From NCBI RefSeq assembly GCF_023806635.1, contig NZ_JAMTDQ010000043.1:62001-126000 (forward strand): DNA of 64,000 nucleotides, in the 5' to 3' direction. The notes beneath the pieces were generated by a model that was not told the origin of the DNA, ran no database searches, and saw only the letters and a list, made by a program, of their open reading frames with translations. The translations under genes and the position numbers were made by a program. This document shows positions 38,601 to 46,231 of this stretch, in pieces. This stretch comes from Accumulibacter sp. (GTDB lineage Bacteria; Pseudomonadota; Gammaproteobacteria; Burkholderiales; Rhodocyclaceae). Within the stretch, counting starts at the first letter, position 1. Each line of letters opens with the position of its first letter.

Positions 38601-38826
38601 GCTGGCGCTGGCCAGCGGTGCCGGCGCCATCTCGCGGCAGGTGATGGGCGGCGCCGTCATCGGCGGCATGCTGGCCGCCACCGGCATCGCGATCTTCATG
38701 ATCCCGGTGAGCTTCTATGTCATCGAGCGGCTCAGCCACCGCGGCAAGACCGATCCGCTGCCGGCTGAAAGCACCGGCACGGAAGACAACCCGGCTGCCG
38801 GCAAGGGAGGGGATGGCCATGCGTAA
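35638..38826 (+). CDS. RND multidrug efflux pump (AcrB/MexB, HAE1 family)
   Basis: 1062 residues, full length. It begins MSRFFINRPIVAMVISI and has 12 membrane helices with two large periplasmic loops. Helix 4 carries the proton-relay Asp pair in GLVVDDAIVVVE, and a GLAAKNAILIVEFAK segment lies in helix 10. Proton-driven export of drugs, detergents or similar amphiphiles is the family function; substrates here are unknown. The adaptor lies 7 bp upstream, and its stop overlaps the start of the channel gene. Confidence 0.96.
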   Translation: MSRFFINRPIVAMVISILMTIVGLVAMSSLPIAQFPNIVPPQIQVNATYTGADALTLEQAVATPIEQQMSGVDNMDYMYSINANNGQSTLYVNFALGTDANTDQLLAQMRQGQAESQLPSDVRNYGVTVQKSTSSPLIMFALYSPNGTYDNIFLANYSYININDQMTRIKGIASVTVFGAGQYAMRLWVRPDVLAKLNITIPEIINAIQTQNTVNPAGQVGAQPAPPGQEFTYAVRAQGRLVTEEDFGKVVLRANPDGSIVRVSDVARIELGAQTYNMEGRLNGKPAALVALYQIPGANALDAANGAKALMEKIKQSFPPDLDYVIALDTTLAVTEGIKEIEHTLFEALVLVIIVVFVFLQGWRATLIPLLAVPVSLVGTFMLFPLFGFSINTLSLFGLVLAIGLVVDDAIVVVEAVEHHIEQGLSPKDATLKAMSEVTGPVIAIAVILAAVFVPTAFIPGITGQLYQQFAVTIAISVVISAFNALTLSPALCALLLRPKVKGSGPLQKFYDWFNEVFGRVTHGYVGICRLAIRKSLISLMFIAGLAALAGLFGKTLPTGFLPDEDQGYVFAGVQLPDAGSLQRTSEIARQAEDLIKDVPGVKYTTTVVGYNLLSQVQNTYSAFFFITFEEWSQRRKPEEQYGAIKAEISRRLAGISGAIGFAFPPPAIQGVGVSGGATFILQDRAGKDIAFLAEQTGKFLEAARKRPELAGLSTTFRPVVPQLFIDVDRDKVLKQGVNIKEVYQTLQSFLGSGFINYFNRFGRQWQVYIQAEGDFRTDIQNVGQFYVRNKDGQPVPLSALTSVRNIAGPEFTMRFNLYRSAQINASAAPGFSSAQVMRALEEVFHETMPSEMGFDYSGMSFQEQKAAQGVSPVAIFAFSLLCVFLILAAQYESWSLPFSVLLGTPIAVAGAFAALLLRGQELNVYAQIGLVMLIGLAAKNAILIVEFAKMEYEKGELSLADATLKGAQLRLRPILMTSFAFILGCVPLALASGAGAISRQVMGGAVIGGMLAATGIAIFMIPVSFYVIERLSHRGKTDPLPAESTGTEDNPAAGKGGDGHA

Positions 38827-40276
38827 TCGCATCGCTGCAGCATTGATCACTCTGCTCGCCGGCGGCTGCATGGTCGGCCCCGACTACGTCCGCCCCCCGC
38901 TCGACGCACCGGCGGCCTGGCGGCTGGACGAGCGGGACGCGCGCGATCTCGCCAACACCGCCTGGTGGGAGCAGTTCGCCGACCCGGTGCTCAACGATCT
39001 GGTGACGACGGCGCTGCGCGAGAACAAGGATCTGATGATCGCCAGCGCCCGCGTCGAGGAATTCGCCGGCAAGTACGGCTTCGTTCGCTCCGGTCTCTTC
39101 CCGCAGGTCGACGCCAGCGCCGACGCCCGCCGCCAGCGCGACGTCGGCGCAGTGGTCCTCGGCGCCGGGCAGGACAAGACGTTCAGCACCTACAATGTCC
39201 TGCTCAACGCGAGTTGGGAGATCGACATCTGGGGCCGCATCCGGCGCCAGAGCGAAGCGGCGCGTGCGCGCCTGCTGGCCAGCGAGGAAGGCCGGCGAGG
39301 TGTCATCCTGTCGCTCGTCGGCAGCGTCGCCGGCGCCTACATCAACCTGCGCGATCTCGACCGGCAGCTGGAAATTGCGCAGGCGACGGCAAAGACGCGC
39401 GGCGAGTCGTACGAGCTCTTCAAGCTGCGCTTCGAAGGTGGCCTGATCTCCCTGCTCGAACTGAGCCAGAACCGCTCGCAGTACGAGGAGGCCCTGGCGA
39501 CGATCCCGCCCATCGAGAAAGCGATCGCCCAGCAGGAAAACGGCCTCAGCGTGCTGCTCGGACGCAACCCCGGGCCCGTCGCCCGGGGCAAGAGCATCGA
39601 CGAGCTGACGCTGCCGGCGATCCCCGCCGGCCTGCCGTCGGAACTCCTCGAGCGGCGGCCCGACCTGCGCCGCGCCGAGCAGGAGCTGATCGCCGCCAAC
39701 GCCCTGATCGGCGCCGCCAAGGCGGCCTACTTCCCGACGATCTCGCTCACGGGCCTCTTCGGTTACTCGAGCACCAGCCTGAGCAACCTGTTCCAGGGCG
39801 AGAACAAGGTCTGGAACTACGGCCTGCCGATCAGCATGCCGATCTTCACCGCCGGCGCGCTGGCGGGACAGTTGCAGGCCGCCGAGGCGACCCAGCAGCA
39901 GGCGCTGTTCAGCTACCAGAAGGCGATTCAGGAGGCTTTCCGCGAGGTCAACGATGCGCTGATCAACCAGAACCGGACGCGCGCGCAGCTGCAGGCGCAG
40001 CGGCGTCAGGTCGAGGCGTTGCAGCAGTACGCCGCCACCGCCCGCCTGCGCTACGACAATGGCTACACCAGCTTCATCGAGGTCCTCGACGCCGAGCGCA
40101 GCCTGTTCAACGTTCAACTACAATACACGCAGACGCAGGGAACGGAGTTCCAGGCGATGATCAGTCTGTATTTGGCCATGGGCGGAGGCTGGATCGATCA
40201 GGCAGAGCAGCTCGCCAGCAAGGTGGACGACGCAGCGGGCCAGGCAACCGTAAACGTTCAGGCGGGCGCGCACTGA
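38819..40276 (+). CDS. RND outer-membrane efflux channel (OprM/NodT family)
   Basis: 485 residues. The ATG at 38819 is chosen over 38813 because the SD GGAGGGG ends right at 38812. Lipobox LLAGGC (C17) followed by MVGPDYVRPP, the OprM/NodT signature. Two outer-membrane-efflux repeats with long helices follow; RRPDLRRAEQELIAANA and SNLFQGENKVW are typical. It trimerises to form the exit duct of the pump encoded just upstream (8-base overlap). Confidence 0.95.
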   Translation: MRNRIAAALITLLAGGCMVGPDYVRPPLDAPAAWRLDERDARDLANTAWWEQFADPVLNDLVTTALRENKDLMIASARVEEFAGKYGFVRSGLFPQVDASADARRQRDVGAVVLGAGQDKTFSTYNVLLNASWEIDIWGRIRRQSEAARARLLASEEGRRGVILSLVGSVAGAYINLRDLDRQLEIAQATAKTRGESYELFKLRFEGGLISLLELSQNRSQYEEALATIPPIEKAIAQQENGLSVLLGRNPGPVARGKSIDELTLPAIPAGLPSELLERRPDLRRAEQELIAANALIGAAKAAYFPTISLTGLFGYSSTSLSNLFQGENKVWNYGLPISMPIFTAGALAGQLQAAEATQQQALFSYQKAIQEAFREVNDALINQNRTRAQLQAQRRQVEALQQYAATARLRYDNGYTSFIEVLDAERSLFNVQLQYTQTQGTEFQAMISLYLAMGGGWIDQAEQLASKVDDAAGQATVNVQAGAH

Positions 40277-40387
40277 TGCGACACCTGCGGCGGCAGGCAG
40301 CGTAGTCGTAGCCCTTGCGACGGCCGGTCCCGGCATCGGCGCTGCCCGGTAGCGCAGCGTCCCGATATCACATCAGAGGAGAGAAGC

Positions 40388-41278
40388 ATGGGCAAGAAGG
40401 GCAAGAAGGGCAAGAAGGCAGGGAAGGCGAAGGTCGGGCAAGTCGCCCGGCCCGAAACGGCAGAGGAAGTGGCGACAGCGGAAACGCCTGCGCAGCCACC
40501 CCGGAAGATGTCGTCGAAGGAGTACTACAAGGAGCTCGAGAAGCTCGAGGCCGAGCTCGTTCACCTGCAGAGCTGGGTGGTCGAGAAGGGACTCAAGGTG
40601 GTGATCGTCTTCGAGGGTCGCGACGGCGCCGGCAAGGGTGGCACCATCAAGGCGATCACCGGCCGCGTCAGCCCGCGCATCTTCCGCGTCGTCGCCTTGC
40701 CGGCGCCGACCGAGCGCGAGAAGACGCAGATGTACCTCCAGCGCTACCTGCCGCACCTGCCGGCTGCCGGCGAGGTGGTGATCTTCGACCGCAGCTGGTA
40801 CAACCGCGCCGGCGTCGAACGGGTGATGGGCTTTGCCAGCGATGAGCAGGTGCAGGGATTCCTGCGTCTGGCACCGCTGTTCGAAAAGCTGATGGTCGAT
40901 GGCAACCAGATCATCCTGCGCAAGTACTGGCTCGAGGTCGACATGGACGAGCAGACCAGGCGGATCGAGCAACGCATCACCGACCCGCGCAAGCAGTGGA
41001 AGCTGTCACCGATGGACCTCAAGTCATACAGCCGCTGGTACGACTACTCGCGAGCCCGCGACGACATGTTCAGCGCCACCGACACCGACTGGGCGCCGTG
41101 GTTCGTCGCCCGCTCCGACGACAAGAAGCGCGTGCGGCTCAACATCATCAAGCACCTGCTGGGCAGCATCCCGTACGAGGTCGTCAAGCAGCCGAAGATC
41201 AGTCTTCCGAAGCGGCAGAAGCCAGGCGACTACGAGGATCCCGGTCTGCCGTTGAAGTACGTTCCGGAAGCCTACTGA
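40388..41278 (+). CDS. ppk2: Polyphosphate kinase 2 (PPK2)
   Basis: 296 residues. A Lys/Gly-rich basic leader (about 1-40) precedes a P-loop kinase domain with Walker A FEGRDGAGKGG (K83) and Walker B VVIFDRSWYNRAGVER (D134), plus lid Arg residues. The single-domain length fits class I PPK2, which transfers phosphate between polyphosphate and nucleoside diphosphates. In a polyphosphate accumulator this would recover ATP or GTP from stored polymer. The repetitive basic leader (GKKGKKGKK) could bind polyphosphate (inference). An AGAGGAGAG SD precedes the ATG. Confidence 0.95.
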   Translation: MGKKGKKGKKAGKAKVGQVARPETAEEVATAETPAQPPRKMSSKEYYKELEKLEAELVHLQSWVVEKGLKVVIVFEGRDGAGKGGTIKAITGRVSPRIFRVVALPAPTEREKTQMYLQRYLPHLPAAGEVVIFDRSWYNRAGVERVMGFASDEQVQGFLRLAPLFEKLMVDGNQIILRKYWLEVDMDEQTRRIEQRITDPRKQWKLSPMDLKSYSRWYDYSRARDDMFSATDTDWAPWFVARSDDKKRVRLNIIKHLLGSIPYEVVKQPKISLPKRQKPGDYEDPGLPLKYVPEAY

Positions 41279-41348
41279 CCAGGTACAGAGCAAACCAGCA
41301 ATTGCCGGCGACCCGACGCGCTCGCCTTGCCCAACGGAGGTTCCCAAC

Positions 41349-41714
41349 ATGCGCCTTGCCCTTCTTGCCGCCGCTGCCACCCTCACCGCCACCGCCCACG
41401 CGGTGCCACCCGATCAATACCGCATCCGCAACGCCGGCGAGCTGGTCAAGGTGTGCAGCGTGCCGGCGTCGGATCCCGAGCACGCGACGGCGCTCGCCTT
41501 CTGCCACGGCGTCCTGGCCGGCGCCTACGGCTACTACGACGCAGCGACGCAGCCGGCCGATCGCTTCGTCTGCCTGCCCGACCCGAGTCCCAAGCGCTCG
41601 CAGGTGGCGAGTGACTTCGTCGCCTGGGCCAACGCCCGCCCGCAGCTGATGTCCGCCGGCGCGATCGACACCCTCTTCCGCTTCGCCGGCGAGAAGTTCC
41701 CCTGCCGCAAGTGA
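41349..41714 (+). CDS. Small exported Rap1a/Tai-like protein
   Basis: 121 residues: a signal peptide (about 1-18) and a small helical domain with four Cys (VCSV, FCHG, VCLP, PCRK) and the motif ALAFCHGVLAGAYGYYD. This pattern fits the Rap1a/Tai family, some members of which are type VI secretion immunity proteins; no effector lies nearby, so that role is not implied. It follows PPK2 by 70 bp. An AGGTT sequence precedes the ATG. Confidence 0.6.
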   Translation: MRLALLAAAATLTATAHAVPPDQYRIRNAGELVKVCSVPASDPEHATALAFCHGVLAGAYGYYDAATQPADRFVCLPDPSPKRSQVASDFVAWANARPQLMSAGAIDTLFRFAGEKFPCRK

Positions 41715-41766
41715 CGCCGCGGGGACGGAGACCGGTCATGAAACGACAGACGAGAGGAGCATGACG

Positions 41767-42057
41767 ATGAAACAGCGATCAATGGCCGTTACCCTGCTGG
41801 CGGGAATGCTCGCCATCGGCGGCTGTGCCAACATGAGTTCGACCGAGCAGCGCACGTTGAGCGGTGCCGCGATCGGCACCGGTGTCGGCGCGGTGGTCGG
41901 AGCCGCCACCGGCGACTGGGCCTGGGCGGCGGGCGGTGCGGCGGTCGGTGCTGCCGGCGGCTACCTCTACGATCAGCAGAAACAGAAAGAGCAGCGCGCT
42001 TACCAGCAAGGTGTCCAGGCCGGCAAGGCGCAGGCGACGCCAGCCAGGAAGTACTGA
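41767..42057 (+). CDS. Glycine-zipper lipoprotein
   Basis: 96 residues from ATG 41767, which has AGAGGAG at a good distance (the ATG six bases earlier would leave almost no spacing). Lipobox AIGGC (C20). A glycine-zipper segment (GAAIGTGVGAVVGAATG, then GGAAVGAAGGYLYD) is followed by a charged Lys/Gln tail. Related small lipoproteins sit in the outer membrane and influence envelope stability. Function here unknown. Confidence 0.8.
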   Translation: MKQRSMAVTLLAGMLAIGGCANMSSTEQRTLSGAAIGTGVGAVVGAATGDWAWAAGGAAVGAAGGYLYDQQKQKEQRAYQQGVQAGKAQATPARKY

Positions 42058-42289
42058 GCGCAACGGCAAGGCGGCGGCGCGCTGCGGCTCTGGTCACAGC
42101 GGTGGTTTCGTTGCGGGCACCATTCGTCACCACTGAGTCGCTGCGCTGGACGATGGCCGGGCCTTGTCGCCGTGACACCCGACCCCGGCGTGCGGCTGCC
42201 CGCGCCCGGTTGCCGCCAGGGTCTCGCCGCGCGCGACGCGCGAAGACCATAACGATCTGGCAGCGTGTTCAACGAATGGGAGTGGCAAG

Positions 42290-43714
42290 ATGGCGAAGGG
42301 CAAGTCTGATGACAGGATCGAGAGTGCCGACACCGCTGCGCAGCCGGCCGTCCTCTCGCCGCAGGAACGCCGTGCGCAGGGCAGCGCGCTGCGCGACGCG
42401 GTAGCGCGCGAGGCGCATGGCGGCTGGAAGCCAGCGAAGAAACGGTTCGATCCAATCGAGCTGCTGGTCGCATCCAACGAGGGGCGAATGCCCGAACTGG
42501 TGCCGATCCGCTTTGGCCGGATGTTGCAGTCGCCATTCACCTTTTTCCGTGGTGCGGCCGGGATCATGGCAGCCGACCTCGCGTCCACCCCCTCCTCCGG
42601 CCTGCGCGTACAGGCCTGCGGCGACGCGCATCTGCTCAACTTCGGCGGCTTTGCCACACCCGAACGGCAGGTGGTCTTCGACGTCAATGACCTCGACGAA
42701 ACCCTGCCGGCGCCCTGGGAGTGGGATCTCAAGCGACTGACGGCGAGCATCGTCATCGCCGCACAGTACCTGCAGCTGCACGAGAGCGAGGCGGCAAGGG
42801 CGGCGACGGCAGCGGTGCGCGCGTACCGCGAGCGGATGGCCGATTATTCCTCGATGCGCGCGCTCGAGATCTGGTACGACCGGATTCCGCTGCAGCGCGC
42901 GCTGGCCGAGATGAGCGGCAACGATGCCAGGTTCAGGAAGCTCGCCGCCAGACGGCTCGCCAAGGCACACCAGCAGAGCGCGGTCGAAAGCGTGTTCCTC
43001 AAGCTGGCCGAGCACCACGGGGCACTGCCGAAGATCCGGGACAACCCGCCATTGATCTTCCACCTCAACGAGGAGCAGGCGCCGGGAATGCGCACGCAGT
43101 ACCGCGAAGCCCTCGCCCTGTACCGCGAGTCGCTGCCCGAACACGTGCGCGTGCTCTTCGACCGTTTCCGCCTGTGCGACGTGGCGGTCAAGGTCGTCGG
43201 CGTCGGCAGCGTCGGCACCCAGTGCCTCGTCGCGCTGTTCATGGCCGCCGACAATGATCCCCTGTTCCTGCAGATCAAGGAGGCGCGTGCATCGGTGCTC
43301 GAGCCCCATGCCGGCGCGAGCGTGCATGCCAATCACGGCCAGCGTGTGGTCGCCGGGCAACGCCTGATGCAGGCGGCGAGCGACGTCTTCCTCGGCTGGA
43401 CGACCGGAAGCAACGGCCGGCACTACTACTTCAGGCAGTTGCGCGACGTCAAGATCAGCGCCATCGTCGAAGGCTGGGACATCAACCTGCTGACCACCTA
43501 TGGCCGGCTGTGCGCGCGCGCGCTGGCGCGCGCGCACGCGCGCTCGGGCGACGCGGCGCTGATCGCCGGCTATATGGGTTCCAGTTCCATCTTCGACGAC
43601 GCGATCTGCGAGTTTGCCGTCGAGTACAGCGACCAGAACCAGCGCGACTACCGAGCCTTCGTCAAGGCAATCCGCGAAGGGCGACTCGAGGCGCAGGTCG
43701 AAGAAAGTCCGTGA
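42290..43714 (+). CDS. DUF2252 family protein
   Basis: 474 residues. Conserved DUF2252 motifs: VPIRFGRMLQSPFTFFRGAA, a GDAHLLNFGGFATPE segment, FDVNDLDETLPAPWEWDLKR and a C-terminal YGRLCARALARAHARSGD. The GDAHLLNFG and D-x-N-D patterns resemble kinase/aminoglycoside-phosphotransferase-like folds, but no activity is established. Its stop overlaps the GTG start of the SulP transporter by four bases, so the two are translationally coupled. Confidence 0.88.
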   Translation: MAKGKSDDRIESADTAAQPAVLSPQERRAQGSALRDAVAREAHGGWKPAKKRFDPIELLVASNEGRMPELVPIRFGRMLQSPFTFFRGAAGIMAADLASTPSSGLRVQACGDAHLLNFGGFATPERQVVFDVNDLDETLPAPWEWDLKRLTASIVIAAQYLQLHESEAARAATAAVRAYRERMADYSSMRALEIWYDRIPLQRALAEMSGNDARFRKLAARRLAKAHQQSAVESVFLKLAEHHGALPKIRDNPPLIFHLNEEQAPGMRTQYREALALYRESLPEHVRVLFDRFRLCDVAVKVVGVGSVGTQCLVALFMAADNDPLFLQIKEARASVLEPHAGASVHANHGQRVVAGQRLMQAASDVFLGWTTGSNGRHYYFRQLRDVKISAIVEGWDINLLTTYGRLCARALARAHARSGDAALIAGYMGSSSIFDDAICEFAVEYSDQNQRDYRAFVKAIREGRLEAQVEESP

Positions 43715-45435
43715 GCCCGGGCGCCGCTTCGGGACCGGCGCGAGATGCCCCGGGTGCCGGCTGGCGTGCGCTCTTTCCGCCGGCGCAGTGGCTTGCCTCG
43801 TACCAGAAGAAGTGGCTGGCGAACGACGCGATCGCTGGGGTGACGCTGGCGGCCTACGGCATCCCGGTGTCGCTCGCCTACGCCTCGCTCGCCGGGCTGC
43901 CGCCACAGTACGGGATCTACTGCTATCTGGTCGGCGGACTGTTCTACGCGCCGTTCGGCTCGTCACGCCAACTGGCGATTGGCCCCACCTCGGCGATCTC
44001 GATGCTGGTCGGCGTCACGGTCGCCGGTCTGGCGCAGGGTGATCCAGGGCGCTGGGCGTCCATCGCCGCCCTGACGGCGCTGGTCATCGCCGCGATGTGT
44101 GTGCTGGCGTGGCTGTTTCGCCTCAGTTCGCTGGTCAACTTCATCAGCGAGACGATTCTGCTCGGCTTCAAGGCCGGCGCGGCGCTGACGATCGCCATGA
44201 CGCAGTTGCCCAAGCTGTTCGGCGTCCCGGGCGGCGGGCACGGCTTCTTCGAGTCCGTCGTCACCCTTGCCGGGCAGCTCCCGGATACCAACCTGGCGGT
44301 TCTCGCATTCGGTCTTGCCGCACTCGCCGTGCTGCTGCTGGGGGAGAAACTCCTGCCGGGGCGGCCCGTCGCACTCGTCGTGGTGATCGTCTCGATCATC
44401 CTGCTGTCGCTGACGCCGCTCGGCGAACTCGGCTTCAAGATCGTCGGCGCGTTGCCACAGGGGCTGCCCGACTTCCAGCTGCCGGACCTGCGCGTGCGCG
44501 ATGTGGACGGCGTGATCCCGCTCGCCTTCGCCTGCCTGCTGCTGGCCTACGTCGAAAGCGTGTCTGCCGCCCGCGCCCTGGCGCAGGCGCGCGGCTACGA
44601 GATCGATGCCCGGCAGGAACTTCTTGGCCTGGGAGCGGCGAACCTGGCTGCCGGCTTGTTCCAGGCCTACCCGGTGGCTGGCGGCCTCTCGCAGTCGTCG
44701 GTGAACGACAAGGCCGGCGCCCGCACACCGCTCGCGCTGGTCTTCGCCTCGGCGACGATCGGCCTCTGCCTGCTGTACCTGACGGAGATGCTCCACAACC
44801 TGCCGAACGTGGTTCTGGCAGCGATCGTGCTGGTTGCCGTCAGGGGCCTGGTCAATATCGCCGAACTTCGTCATGTGTGGCGAGTCAGCCGTTTCGAGTT
44901 CGGCGTCTCGATGGTCGCCTTCGCCGCCGTGCTGGTGCTCGGCATTCTCAAGGGCGTCATCGTCGCCGTCCTGGTGTCGCTTCTCCTGCTCATCCGGCGC
45001 GCGGCGCACCCGCACGTCGCCTTCCTCGGTCGCATTCCCGGAACGCGCATCTACTCCGACGGCGAGCGCAACCCGGACAACCTGTTCGTTCCCGGTGCAC
45101 TAATCTTTCGTGTCGAGGCCGCCCTGCTCTACTTCAACGTCGAGCATGTGCGCGATGCCATCTGGCAGCGCATCCGCTCGACCCCTGAGCCCCTGACGCT
45201 GGCGGTATTCGATCTGTCCACTTCGCCAACCGTCGACCTCGCCGGCGCACGCATGCTCGCCACGCTGCACGCCGAACTGCGGGCGGCGGGAATCCGCCTG
45301 CGGCTGGTGGCAGCGCACGCGGCTGCGCGCGACATTCTGCGCGCCGAGGGACTCGACGAGCGAGCCGGCGACTTCGGTCGCGGCAGCAGCGTCGCCGAGG
45401 TCGTCGACGAATTCACCGCGCGCCGCAGCACTTGA
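43711..45435 (+). CDS. SulP/SLC26 anion transporter with STAS domain
   Basis: 574 residues from a GTG start inside the preceding stop (GTGA). About 10-14 membrane helices, with the SulP signature region DAIAGVTLAAYGIPVSLAYA, PPQYGIYCYLVGGLFYAPFG and GPTSAISML. A STAS domain occupies about residues 440-570 (ALIFRVEAALLYFNVEHV, TLAVFDLSTSPTVDLAGAR). The family carries sulfate, bicarbonate or dicarboxylates; substrate not predictable. Coupled to DUF2252. Confidence 0.9.
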   Translation: MSPGAASGPARDAPGAGWRALFPPAQWLASYQKKWLANDAIAGVTLAAYGIPVSLAYASLAGLPPQYGIYCYLVGGLFYAPFGSSRQLAIGPTSAISMLVGVTVAGLAQGDPGRWASIAALTALVIAAMCVLAWLFRLSSLVNFISETILLGFKAGAALTIAMTQLPKLFGVPGGGHGFFESVVTLAGQLPDTNLAVLAFGLAALAVLLLGEKLLPGRPVALVVVIVSIILLSLTPLGELGFKIVGALPQGLPDFQLPDLRVRDVDGVIPLAFACLLLAYVESVSAARALAQARGYEIDARQELLGLGAANLAAGLFQAYPVAGGLSQSSVNDKAGARTPLALVFASATIGLCLLYLTEMLHNLPNVVLAAIVLVAVRGLVNIAELRHVWRVSRFEFGVSMVAFAAVLVLGILKGVIVAVLVSLLLLIRRAAHPHVAFLGRIPGTRIYSDGERNPDNLFVPGALIFRVEAALLYFNVEHVRDAIWQRIRSTPEPLTLAVFDLSTSPTVDLAGARMLATLHAELRAAGIRLRLVAAHAAARDILRAEGLDERAGDFGRGSSVAEVVDEFTARRST

Positions 45436-45540
45436 CGCCAACGACCTGCGGCATCGTCTTTGCCGCCGCCCGGCAAGCGCAGGAATGCGGGCAAGAGGCA
45501 CCCGCTTCCCCAACCAGAATGCCAGAGAGGAGAACCCGCG

Positions 45541-46218
45541 ATGTTCAGCCCTGCCACCTTCACCTTCCTCGACGAACTGGCGGCCAACAATGAGCGTTCC
45601 TGGTTCGCCGCCAATCGGGAGCGCTACGAAGCGCTGGTCCGCGCGCCAGCCCTCGCTTTCATCGCCGCGATGGCGCCCGCGTTGGCGGGCTTTGCGCCAC
45701 AGTACCGCGCTGACCCGAGGCCAACGGGCGGCTCGCTGATGCGCATGCACCGGGACACGCGCTTCAGCCGCGACAAGCGTCCCTACAAGACCAACGTCGG
45801 CATCCAGTTCCGCCATGAGCTCGGCACGGACGTCCACGCAGCGGCTTTCTACATGCACCTCGCCAACGACGGCTGCTTTTTCGCTGCCGGGTGCTGGCAC
45901 CCGGATCCCGGCACGCTCACCGGCATCCGCGCCCGCATCGCCGATCACCCCTTGCTCTGGTTCGCCGTTCGCGACGACCCGCTGTTCACCGCAAACTGGA
46001 CGCTCGCCGGTGACAGCCTGCGCCGACCGCCACGCGGCTACGCGGCGGACCATCCGGCGATCGACGACATCCGGCGCAAGGACTTCATCGGGATGGCGCC
46101 GCTGTCCTTCGCCGAAGCGACCGCCGGTGGACTGGTCAGCCTTGCCGCGCAGCGCTTCGCTGCCGCGATGCCGCTGCTCGACTTCCTCTGCCACGAAGCA
46201 TACCGTCACCACACTTGA
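45541..46218 (+). CDS. DUF2461 (TIGR02453) family protein
   Basis: 225 residues from ATG 45541, with GAGAGGAGA upstream. Conserved family pattern: TFTFLDELAANNERSWFAAN near the start, GGSLMRMHRDTRFSRDKRPY in the middle and GCWHPDPGTL later. The family is widespread but has no known biochemical function. Soluble, no signal peptide. It follows the SulP gene by about 105 bp and converges with the acyl-CoA synthetase. Confidence 0.85.
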   Translation: MFSPATFTFLDELAANNERSWFAANRERYEALVRAPALAFIAAMAPALAGFAPQYRADPRPTGGSLMRMHRDTRFSRDKRPYKTNVGIQFRHELGTDVHAAAFYMHLANDGCFFAAGCWHPDPGTLTGIRARIADHPLLWFAVRDDPLFTANWTLAGDSLRRPPRGYAADHPAIDDIRRKDFIGMAPLSFAEATAGGLVSLAAQRFAAAMPLLDFLCHEAYRHHT

Positions 46219-46231
46219 GGGCACGAGCCCA

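Noticed and set aside
34858-38871. 1337-codon open frame antisense to the RND efflux genes
   Set aside because: It mirrors well-recognised adaptor and pump genes and its composition (Asp/Arg/His-rich) is that of a GC-rich antisense frame.
41349-41714. Type VI secretion immunity role for the Rap1a/Tai-like protein
   Set aside because: No effector or secretion gene is nearby; only the fold pattern fits.
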